Shown piece after piece: positions 40,282-50,762 of a stretch of DNA of 64,000 nucleotides. The DNA is from Dermacentor variabilis (lineage: Eukaryota > Arthropoda > Arachnida > Ixodida > Ixodidae): the NCBI RefSeq assembly GCF_050947875.1, contig NC_134570.1, positions 226,471,265 through 226,535,264 on the forward strand. The letters are read 5' to 3'. Each line of letters begins with the position of its first letter. The first letter of the stretch is position 1. The notes below the pieces were generated by a model that was given only the letters and a program-made list of their open reading frames with translations, had not been told where the DNA came from and searched no databases. Position numbers and translations under genes: made by a program.

Positions 40282-40429
40282 TTTGGTGATATATTCCTTT
40301 TAATGGAAGCCCAATTCTAAAAAGGCAACGTCCTGCGCAGATCGTGCTCAATACAAGTATTAGCATGGAAACGTACTGAAATACTGGAAAATCTGAAATG
40401 AAATACAGTTATTAACCCTGAATAACCAA

Positions 40430-41600
40430 GTGGGGCCCAAAATGCTCATTTGGACAGCCACTGTCCTGCTTGACACGAAAAAGCAGTAGTCAACGTGAAA
40501 TTAACAGCCACTTTTAGCTGCCTGCACGCCAAAGCACATTGTGCCTTACGTGCAGTTGTGCAGCCCCTACTGTTTTTTCCAGCCCGTTGATATGAATAAT
40601 GCCAATGTCAGAAGGCCCAAAATACTCTATTGGGCAGCCACCTACGAGCATGACGGGCCCTGTGATGAAATAACAGTCGTCGGGGCACGCTTGAAAGGCA
40701 CCTTTCGCATCTGCACTTCAAAGCACAGCCATGTCCTAGCCACTATTGTTGAAACGGCAGCAACCAACGCGAAAATGACAGCCATTGTTGGCAGCTTGCA
40801 TGCAAACACACTTTCATGTCGTCAAATTCTTTATTATGGTTAGATGGCTCAGGCAAGTAATACGGATTATCAGACATCATTAGCTTAGTAAGGCCCAAAA
40901 TACTCATTTAGGTAACTATTAGTAGCAGTAGTCGAGGGCACGCTTGAAAGGCGCCATTAGCAGTGTGCACGTCAAAGCGCAGTCAAGCTGTTGTTACTAT
41001 TCGTGAAATGGCAGCAGTCAACGCGAAAATGACCGCCACTTTTGGCAGCTTGCATGCAAACACACATTCATGTGGTGGCATTGTTTATTTTAGAGACCTG
41101 GCCGAGGCAAGTATTGCGAATAAGAGAACAATTATCAAACATCATTAGCTTAGTTAGGCCCTAAATGCTCATTTGGGTAACCATTAATAGCAGTAGTCGA
41201 GGGCACGCTTGAAAGGCGCCATTAGCAGTCTGCACGTCAAAGTGCAGTCCAGCCGTCGTCACTATTGTTGAAATGGCAGCAATCAACGCGAAAGTGATAG
41301 CCACCGTTGGCAACTTGCATGCAAATACACATTGATGTGTTGGCATTATTTATTTTTGGTTACCTGGCCCAGGCAAGTAATGCGAATAAGAGAACAATTA
41401 TCAAAGATCATTAAGTTAGTGAGGCCCAAAATACTCAGTCGGGTAGCTGTTAATAGCAGTAGTCGAGGGCACGCTTGAAAGGCACCGTTTGCAGTCTGCA
41501 CATCAAATCGCAGTCATGCCGCAGCCATTGTTGTATTTGTTTATCTGACCAGGCAAGTAACACCAATGTAAGCACAATTATTCCCCGGAATAGCTCTGCT
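40430..41600. repeat. Tandem array of about 266-bp units (about 4.5 copies)
   Basis: Landmark words recur in register: AGGCCCAAAATACTC at 40613, 40891, 41422 and a variant at 41156; GGGCACGCTTGAAAGGC; GCAGCAACCAACGCGAAAATGA; CAGCTTGCATGCAAACAC. Spacing between landmarks is 278, 265 and 266 bp, and the first unit is shorter (180). Neighbouring units differ considerably, so it is an old array. Short frames in it are periodic artefacts. Confidence 0.85.
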
Positions 41601-41609
41601 AGCATTGTT

Positions 41610-43440
41610 TGCACTAAAAAATGCTGAGTGAAGTTGAATGTGTTTTATTGAGGCAATTATTCAATTCACAAACCATCGGCATAGCGATCAACGGCCAGGT
41701 CCAGACAATGACATAGTGAATAATAAATGAAATAATAAATAATAATAAATGGTGAAAGTTGCAAAAGCTCTCAGTGCACTGCTTTGCTGGGCTCTATTCA
41801 CTGAAAAATGTCTTGCAACGACGAAAACATCAGAAAGGAAATGACACCCCACTGCACATTGTTACTCGTGTTGAAAATTTTTAATATCATATGTGATAGG
41901 CAGCGAAACCATCTGTTTACCGAAACTGAATGCATGAAAAATGCAACAGCATAGCAAGGTGTTGTTTTGCAATATGCAGCTTTTCATGTGCACTTCTGGC
42001 TAGCTGCCACATGCACTGATGCGTAAACATGAACAGAGGTAAGAGGCAAAGTTACTGTGCAACCCACATGACGCTTTTAAGAAAATGTATCTCCAAACCT
42101 TTCTGTTTTCATAGGCGATCAAAATTAGTTTTGAGCAAGTTGGTTAATCACACTGCAGCAACAACACAAGAAGCGAGGACTCAAAACACAGCGAGTAGGC
42201 AGATTGAGAAGACGAGGTAGACCAGTAAGAAAAGTATTGATCAAATGGAAGAGGCCAGCCCTGCAGTGTACAGGAGTTAGTGCTTTGAATGAGATTGGTT
42301 AATGAGAATATGTAAAGACTTTGCTGAAAAAAACTAGCAAAAACAAATACTAATATAAAATAAACGGACAGAAATAAGATTAAGCGCAAACATGCATGGA
42401 AGCAGGCACGTATTCACACCCAAACGCGAAAACTAAGAAAAACTCAAATATAAAGAAATGTGGAAAATAAAGAAATTGACAAACGCAAGAAAACATACAC
42501 ACATTTACAAACAGACGCGGGCAGAGGTGGAGGTATTATAAGAGCGGGTTCACAAGCTGCTGGGCCTGCCTTCTCGTATGTTTTTTTAACCGTTCTCTTA
42601 ACACTGTCTTGGGAATTTTGGATTGCAACATAGGACGACAATCGAAAAGCAGCGCGAAGCTTTGTTGTGGGAAGCCATATCGAGCGCTGGCAACACAACT
42701 TACGCGTGACTGTGCCACAGCACGCATTCTACAGCTTGCGCGCGCAGTGAGCGCTGGTCGAAAGCAACCAATCGACGGTGCTACACAATGCTCGAACACC
42801 GCCGTTAGACGCTCGGCTATCTCACTGCTGACAATGATCGTTCACGCTAAGTTGATGGCGACAAATGTTTGCGTTGGAGGCTTCTTTTGCAAACATTTTC
42901 TGTTGAGACGCTCGTAGGTTTGTTTCATGCACGCACACTTTTCTCATTTCTCCTTAGAATGGTTTTACTCCATCACTTCACCCCGTCCGACGAGAAACGC
43001 AGCGACAGAGTACACGAACACCCCCGCCGCTGACAGTAGGCACCAAACTTTGGCAAACTTTTCTCGTCGTAACTTCACTCGGGAGCGAAATAAGAAAGAC
43101 ATGGAACAAACAGGCAGGATATGTGTTTGCAGCGGTCGCCGTGGGATCCTGTTTTCAGGCAAAGCGTAGCGCAGCGTCAGCGATGCTCGCTGCAATGTTT
43201 CTGCGCCGGATCACGGCTTAGAATAAACGCACGCGGCACAAATGCCGCATCGTAAGCTCGAAGTAATATTTCCGGCATGACAGGCAACCACAAACAGTTT
43301 GGGAATTCACTGTGATGAGGCGTTGACGCGCACAGCTGACGCAACTTGGCCCCGGGCGGCCATCTTCTCCGACGGCTCACCGGCTGTCCGGCCCATGATC
43401 GTCGGTCCAGAGTGCGCGCCTAGTGGTGGATGCCCGTGTG
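41610..43440. other. Unassigned sequence, CpG-rich at the right
   Basis: 41640-42600 is A/T-rich with no coding or element signal. 42620-43420 is CpG-richer, with GCGGCCATCTTCTCCGACGG at about 43358, which could be a promoter or first-exon region. No exon could be supported. Confidence 0.35.
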
Positions 43441-43444
43441 CATC

Positions 43445-44880
43445 GGCCTCAGAGGAGTAAACGCCCCCTTTTTTCTAAAGTCTTATCCGACTATAGCTTC
43501 TGATCCTAGAAAGATTTTTCGAGCTCCAAACAACACTATTCATCTCATATTCTTACAAAATGATGACCAAAGCGAGCTGTTAGATGAAGACAACGCATCT
43601 GAATTGAAGAGGTTCTTTTCATGTATATTTACTGCTGAGGATCATTCCAAAGTGCCCATTATTCGCGATCATGAATTTCGATTCGTAGAGCCCATTGACT
43701 TCACAATTGAAGGAATCACACGCCTCATTAGAACCAATAAAGTATCTTCCTCTGCTGGTCCCGATAGCATATGTTCTAAAATCTTGAAGAATGCATTGTC
43801 TATCTCTAGTAAAATATTATATCACATTTTCAACCAACCTTTATTCACGGGACATCTTCCAATTAAAAGCGGTAACAGAATTATTAAACATGGCGGAGAA
43901 CAACCGCCCTATCTCGCTCACTTGCATATGTTGCAAAATGCTTGAAAATATTATTGCATCAAATATTTATAACCACCTTGAGTTTAATAACTTCTTCTTA
44001 ATAATCAGCATGGTTTCCGAACATATTTTTCGTGTGATACGCGGTTACTGCATTTCACCACTGACTTGCCCTTTAACATGGAAAATAACCTTCAAACTGA
44101 TTGCATCTTTCTTGACTACTCTAAAGCATTTGGTCGCGTTGCTCACTGCCGCCTAAGCTATCTTCTCTTAGACTAGACTCATTAACTCTATCTTGGCTTC
44201 GTAGCTTTCTATCTTTTCGCAGGCAGTTAAAGTCGAAATAATTTTGCTTCTTTTCTGATGTCACATCCGCTGTTCCACAGGGCAGCATGCTATGCCCTCT
44301 GCTTTTTTTATTTATACTAATAAACTGCCTTCTAGTATTTCTTCTTGCATGCGACTATTTGCGGACGACTGCATAGCATACCGCATTATTGAAAGTCATG
44401 ATGGTCATATATATCACCTTCCAAAAGTATCTTAACCTTGTTTATGCTTGGTGTGATAACTAGCTTATGACGTTGAACTCGAATAGGTGCAAAACAATTT
44501 CTTTTACTCGTAAACAGTCACTTTCTAACTTCACGTATTCTATAAACAACGTTTCACTGTGTCGTGCGGTGTCATGCAAGTGCTTAGGCTTGCATCTTAC
44601 ATCAGACCTTTCATGGAAATTGCATACCGCCAACATATGTGCTAAAGCGTCAGAAACACTGGGTTACGTCAAAATTCACGTCATTGGTCAGCTGATACAT
44701 GCAAATTGGCCTATTTAACCTTCGTCCGCCCACAGCTTGAATTTACATCGTCCATCTGGTTGCCTCACTTAATTTCAATTTCAATGTATTTAATTTCAAT
44801 GCTGGAAGCCATACAAAATAGAGCCGCTCGATTCGTCGCTAAAACGGCCATTCGTGTATAAAAATCATTAGCCAAGACAT
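43445..44880 (+). pseudogene. CR1/Jockey-like LINE ORF2 fragment
   Basis: The plus-strand reading ENNRPISLTCICCKML equals the NYRPISLTSV motif of RT. Preceding it are TRLIRTNKVSSSAGPDSICSK and ILYHIFNQPLFTGHLP. Further on come FFSDVTSAVPQGSMLCPLLF, RLFADDCIAYRII (FADD), TLNSNRCKTISFTRKQSLSN and LEFTSSIWLPHLI. It is fragmented by stops and frameshifts throughout. The family matches the LINEs at 18.5 and 47.2 kb. Boundaries are approximate. Confidence 0.8.
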
Positions 44881-44944
44881 TTCACTCCAGATGTTTAATG
44901 ACGGACTGTATACTGACTGGTACAGTACCCCGAGTAGCCACAAT

Positions 44945-46640
44945 ACCTCCATTTGAAGTAGTATGGAACAGGTCACAGATGCTCATTCTATAACTAGCAA
45001 TGAAATTAGAAGGGCCTTGCAAGCCATTACTCGTGGAAAAGCGGCAGGCGAAATTCGAGTACTAGTTGATTTCATCTGTGATGGAGGAGATATCATGCTT
45101 GAAAAGCTTGCGGCCCATACGCAATACCTTGCGATTGTGTACCAGGGCACTGGAAGAATGCTAGCATTATACTAATCCACAAGAAGGGAGACGTTAAAAA
45201 GTGAAAAATTATATGTCCATTAGCTTGCTTTCGGTATTCCATAAATTATTCACCAAGATAATTTTCAATAGCATAGGGTCAACAGTTCAGTCAACCAAAA
45301 GAACGAGCTGGCTTCAGGAAGGGATGTTCTACAATAGATCACATCCCTGTCATCCATCAGGTAATCGAGAAATCCGCCAATTACAATCAGCCTCTCTATA
45401 TGGCTTTCCTAAACATACGAAAAGACATTTGATTCAGTCGAGATACCAACAGTCATAGACGCATTACGTAATTAAGGAGTGCATGACACTTACGTAAATG
45501 TCTTGAAAAGTAGGTACAGAGATTCCACAGCTACCTTGATTCGTCATAAGAAAAGTAGAACCTTATACCTATCAAGAAATGGATAAGGCAAGGAGACACG
45601 ATCTCTCCAATACTATTCACTGCATGCTTGGGTAATAGCTTGAAGTATTTCAGCTATTAAACTGGAAAGGCTAAGCTGTGTGGATCAACTGCTCAGCAAC
45701 CTTTGGTTTGCAGATGATATTGTACCGCTTAGCAACACTGGGGACAAATTACAGTAAATGACGTATGATCTTCACATATAAATCGTCAAAGTGTGGTTGA
45801 AGGTTAATATGCAGAAGACAAAGATAATGTTCAATAGCCAGGCAAGGGAACAAGAGTTCATGATCGCCAGTCAGCCTGTAGAATACAGAGGATTACATTT
45901 ATCTAGGACAATTACTCACAGGTGACCCTGACCATGAGAAGGAAATTTACAGGATGAAAATGACGTGCTGTTCACGCCAGACATTACCAAATCCTGATTG
46001 TGGTATAAAGTTCGTAAACAGGGACAAGGTGCCTCAGAAAGGCTGGCCAACGTTTCGATAGGACGACCTATCGAAACGTTGGCCAGCCTTTCTGAGGCAC
46101 CTTATCCCTGTTTACAAACTTTATGCCACAGTGTGCTATTCCATCTGTCAGCCCCTTTCTTGATTTTGCAAATTCTGATTGAGAGCTTACCACTATCGTT
46201 GAAGAGAAAAGTGTACAATCATTGCATTCAACCGGTGCTAACATAGGTGGCAGAGACTTTGAGGTTGCTAAAGAAACGGAAGAACAAGGACCGGGCAACG
46301 ACCGATGGAACTAAAAATTTTAAACGTAACGTTAAGAGACATGAAGAGAGCGGTGTGGTTCAGAGAGCAAACGGGGATAGCCGATATTCTAATTGACATT
46401 AACAGAAAAAATGGAGCTGGGCAGGTCATGTAATGCGTATGTTACCATTAGGTTTACAGAATGGGTGCCAAGAAAAGGGAAGCGCAGTCAAGAACGGCGG
46501 AAAACTGGCTGGGATGATGAAATTAGGAAATTTGGAGGCTCAAGTTGGAATCAGTTGGGGCAGGACAGCGGTTATTGAAGATCGCCGGGAGAAGCCTTCG
46601 TCCTGCAGTGGACATAAAAATAGGCTGCTGCTGACGATGA
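44945..46640 (+). pseudogene. RTE LINE fragment (RT and C-terminus)
   Basis: The degenerate reading includes ITSNEIRRALQAITRGKAAG, FADDIVPLSNTGD-like NLWFADDIVPLS, LKVNMQKTKIMFNSQAR, LPLSLKRKVYNHCIQPVLT and, at the 3' end, SWAGHVMRM followed by the tail CTGCAGTGGACATAAA. These match RTE RT and its conserved C-terminus. The insertion at 45999-46130 interrupts it before LPLSLKRKVYN. The 3' end near 46636 is on the plus strand. Confidence 0.8.
45999..46130. repeat. Palindrome with 64-bp arms (Penelope-like terminal unit)
   Basis: The left arm (45999-46062) and right arm (46067-46130) are inverted copies with only three or four mismatches and a 4-base spacer. Each contains GTAAACAGGGAYAAGGTGCC, TCAGAAAGGCTGGCC and AACGTTTCGATAGG. 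The right arm includes CCTATCGAAACGTTGG, which matches the conserved part of hammerhead-type motifs in Penelope-like elements (stem, then GAAA). A related single arm sits at 62245-62310. It lies inside RTE sequence, so it is a later insertion. Confidence 0.75.
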
Positions 46641-47150
46641 TCATAACAATACGAAGCAGGTAGCGCTCACCATACACGTTTCCCGGTAAAGAATACTGGT
46701 GGGCACGCTGCCGCGGTGACGGCAGCTTGCGACGCGGGTAGTGAGGTCCCTAGCCTGTCGTGTATAAAAGAGCCAGCCTAGCTACTTATTCCAATGTTGT
46801 TGCAGCACCACCATGGGCGACGGCGTTCAGTCAAAATTACTATTACTCTAAATTAACATTGCTGCAATTACTCTAAAGAAATAAAACATTCCAGAACCCG
46901 CTAACCTTTTGTAGCGGTAGTTTGGGCCAGCTTCGCTGGGCATTGACTTTCGCGGGGCCGGAATGTCAAGTCCATTCTTTATTAAGGGATGGCTCGGAGG
47001 CCTATTATGTAGAATAGGAAGGGGTTGAAACGACGTACTTCCACAAAAAGACTGCCGGGTCCGTGTAACATGCCTGTAAAGAAAGTTGCAGTGGCATGTC
47101 GGACGTGCTTTTAGCCACAGCCCAAAAAAGTGTCACAGTATAGCTGACAC
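46641..47150. other. Unassigned sequence with possible LTR remains
   Basis: GTGTATAAAAGAGCCAGCCT (46759) and AAAGAAATAAAACATTCC (46877) give a promoter-like and polyadenylation-like pair about 120 bp apart, as in a short LTR, but neither end could be defined. The rest shows nothing. Confidence 0.3.
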
Positions 47151-47159
47151 TTTTTTTTA

Positions 47160-49870
47160 GCTATCACAGTATAGCTATCGATGGAAGCCGTGGCGGCGGT
47201 GTGGCTATTGCTACTCGTCGCCAACTTAAGTGCTCTTTTGTAAATACAAGAACGCCTCTAGAAATGATTTGGACGTGCTGCCACGCCACTTCAACGCGCA
47301 CGCTCATCGGCTGTTGCTATCGTCCACCCTGCACTTATAGCTCCTTTCTTTCGTTTTTTCACGAGGCGTTGTTTGAACTAACCACGGCTTATCCTAACAC
47401 ACCCATGTTGTTACTCGGGGACTTCAACTTTCCAACTATAGATTGGAGTAACGTTGCGTCATGTCTAACACAAACAAACATGGCTAGCGAATTTACAAAC
47501 ATTTGCTTGCTGTTCGGTCTATCGCAGCTTGTTACTAAACCTACGCGAATAACTCAACACTCATCAAATATCCTAGATTTCGTCTTAGCCTCGCACCCCG
47601 ATAAGATGCCTCCTCTTACATAAGTCAGTGGTCTTAGCGATCACACCGTCATTCATGCCACGTGTCCTTGCAATATACTCAAAAGTAAAATATCAAAGAA
47701 AGTACTAACACTATATGATAAAGCCGATTATCCAAGCATTAATCGTGAACTTTCTATCTTTCATGAGCAACTTGCCATTACGTATCAGCAGCGGTCGACT
47801 GAGAGTAACTGGGCACTTTTCAAAACAGAAACGCTGCGTTTAATAGGTCTTTACATTCCAACTATCGCGATAAATGAAAGAGCGCGTTCCCCCTGGTTCA
47901 ACACTACTTTAAAGCGCTTAAACAATAAGAAAAATCGATTATTCCATGTAGCCAAATGCTCAGGTTCTTTTTCTGCCTGGGAAAAATATAACAAAGCTAC
48001 TAAAGAATATATCTCATTAAAAGCACACACAAAACGTGATTTCTTTTCTACTACCGTCCCAAATATGTTGCACTCTAACCCGCGGCGTTTTTGGAAAACG
48101 ATAAAACCCGAAACTAATAGCTCTATTTCTCTATGTGATAATTCTGGCTCACCCATTTCTGACTCAAATGTTCCTGATGCCTTGAAACTTGCATTTCGTT
48201 CAATGTTTACAAAAGAACCTGCGAATGAACTACCAGATTTACCATTTCTCGACTTTACACCAATGGAAGGTATTAATTTTAGGCCGGAAGGCATCATTAA
48301 GGTAATAGATGGCCTGAAGTGCTCATCATCCTGTGGAACCGATGGCAATAATGCCAAAGTGTTAAAAAATACAAAGCATGTCTGTAGTTCGATCCTCTGT
48401 ATCATCTTTCAGCAATCACTTGACACAGGCATTGTTCCAAGAGACTGGAAAACAGGGAAGGTCATTCCAGTCTTCAAGAAAGGTGATCGGTCTTCCCCAG
48501 GTAACTACCGCCCCATTTCATTCACCAGCGTATGCTCCAAAATCATGGAACATGTCATTTACTCTCATGTTGCTAACTTCCTAACTTCAGCGAAGTTCTT
48601 TCACCCTAATCAACATGGCTTCAGGAAAGATCACTCATGCGAAACGCAGTTAGCTTTATTTATTCATGATATTCATTTAAACCTCGACTCTAACATTCCA
48701 ACTGACGCCCTGTTTTTAGATTTCGAAAAGGCTTTCGATAAGGTTCCACATTCTCGCCTTCTACTAAAATTATCACGCCTAAACATCCACCCACTTGTTC
48801 TTAACTGGATCCAGTGTTTTTTAACTAACCGAAAGCAGTTTGTATATGCTAACAACCTTACATCTTCCGTTTCCTCCGTTCTATCTGGTGTAGCTCAGGG
48901 CACTGTTCTTGGGCCACTCCTATTTCTAATCTACATTAATGACCTGCCATTCGCTGTAACATCTGCAATACGTCTTTTCGCTGATGATTGTGTCCTATAC
49001 CGCCCTATCAATACCGTCGCAGACGTCTCTGCTCTTCAGGAGGACCTCTTTCATATTCAAGACTGGTGTGCTACATGGCTCATGTACCTAAACGTTAGTA
49101 AGACTGTGCATATTACATTCCATCGTCGACCTAACTACATTCCCACGGCCTACAAGATTAACAACTGCACTATATCTACTACCGACTCCTTCAAGTACTT
49201 AGGAATTCACCTATCCAAACATTTGTCTTGGACAAATCACGTAAGCCACATAATTTATTCAGCTAACAAAATTCTTGGTTATCTTCGCCGTAATATCTTC
49301 ATGGCACAACCACCCGTGAAATCAGTTGCCTATAAAACGCTTGTGCGACCAAAACTTGAATATGCATGTGCTATCTTTGACCCTTACCAATCTAATCTGA
49401 CTAAAGCCCTTGAAAGCGTTCAAAACCGTGCTGCTAGATTTATTCTTTCAGATTACTCATATCACACTAGCGTTTCATCACTAAAATCTAAACTAGACCT
49501 ATCGCCTCTTGCCTCGCGTCGTCGCATCTCTCGCCTATGCCTATATCACAGGTTTTTTTATTCCATACCTCGTGACAGCCAGCTGGTCCAGCTGGCTCAT
49601 CGTGTTCGTCGAACAGACCATCCGAACTCCGTAATCCCACCACAAGCCCGCACCACTACGTTCCTGCAGTAATTCTTCGTCCGAACCGCCCGAGACTGGA
49701 ATGGCCATCCCAGACAAACTGCACTCATCCGCGATACAGCACGCTTTAGATCTGCCATTGAGTGTTCCGACTCATCTTTCTAATTTCCACATCATCAATC
49801 CCGCCTTTTACATGCCCACCCCTCATGTAATGTCCTATTTTGGACCCTTGATGTATTAATAAATAAATAT
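47160..49870 (+). mobile_element. CR1/Jockey-like LINE, 5'-truncated, ORF2 nearly intact
   Basis: The copy starts within the endonuclease and runs through RT to the 3' end GGACCCTTGATGTATT with an AATAAATAAAT tail at about 49856. It has the same family features as the LINE at 18.5 kb but distinct sequence, so a related subfamily. The 5' junction contains CACAGTATAGCT twice (47136 and 47164). Confidence 0.85.
47180..49672 (+). pseudogene. LINE ORF2 with a single in-frame stop
   Basis: One frame covers endonuclease (SRGGGVAIATRRQLKCSFV, MLLLGDFNFPTIDW, SGLSDHTVIHAT) and RT (NYRPISFTSVCSKIME, HGFRKDHSCETQLALF, FLDFEKAFDKVPHSRLL, SGVAQGTVLGPLLF, RLFADDCVLYRPI with FADD). The C-terminal VRPKLEYACAIFDP and VQNRAARFILSDYS follow. 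The only stop noticed between 47201 and 49672 is TAA at 47621-47623, just before VSGLSDHT. The reading ends at 49672 (TAA). It appears to be a fairly young copy. Confidence 0.85.
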
Positions 49871-50762
49871 TAAACAACCACTCTCTATTTTCTCGTGATT
49901 ATCGGCTCATGGATGTCGTGTGGAGTCCTCGTCGTTCTAGCCGCCTGTTACCATGAGTCAACACCAACTCGCCTCAATTTTGCGTTCACTCGAAATCTCT
50001 CAAGCCCACAGGCATACTCACATATGAGCGCACGTTATTCAACGGTTTCAGAGAGAGGTACGAAACAGCATTCCCAAAACGGCTGAAGGGTAGCCAAAGA
50101 AGCATGTCATTGTAAGAAATGTTCCATTGCACACGAAAGATCTTAGTTGTTTATGTGCGAGGGTTGACATCGAAGAGATAGACTTTACTTTCATCACTTT
50201 TTAAGTGTTTTGTAGTTCACTGCAACTCTGAAGTATAACTCTGAAGGTAACTAAGCTCTGTTCTGTGAAAATTAGCACATAATATGGCTCAGTGTTCGTG
50301 CTACAGGCAAAGGTCGCAGACAAAATTGGCTGCTTTTATTGAGGCTTTGGAGCAATCGATGTTCGCATGCTATGCAAGAATGATTGACCATCACTAAACG
50401 TATAGCTCCCGCGTTTATGTACTATTTTTAGATGTCTATATATTCACATGTTTTCGCGAGAAGAGCATAATAAACCAGGCGAGAGAGGTGTAGCTCAAAC
50501 ATTCCTAAGGAAAGTAACCAAATATATTGCACAGCTGTACCGCAACTATAAAAGTTAAATTTCCGGCCAAAATGAAACTTGAAAACTCTCTACACTCAGA
50601 AAATCTGTGGCAAAAGTTTACCTTCATTCCATGCCGGCCTTTCTGTGACGGTGCAAAACACCACGACTTAAAATCTCGCTGCATTCCTTGCTTTTTATAC
50701 ATCGTGTAAGCCAGCCATGATTACAAAATGCTAATTTTTACACGTCAGTTCTTTGGTATTCT
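49871..50762. other. Unassigned sequence downstream of the ionotropic-receptor gene
   Basis: A/T-rich. No coding region, RNA or element was recognised. It could hold the 3' untranslated region of the minus-strand receptor gene; AATAAACCAGG at 50470 is plus-strand and unrelated. Confidence 0.35.

Noticed and set aside
43358..43440. First exon or promoter of a host gene in the CpG-rich stretch near 43.4 kb
   Set aside because: There are only suggestive words (GCGGCCATCTTCTCCGACGG and a GGTGAGC on the minus strand), and no conserved coding sequence follows.
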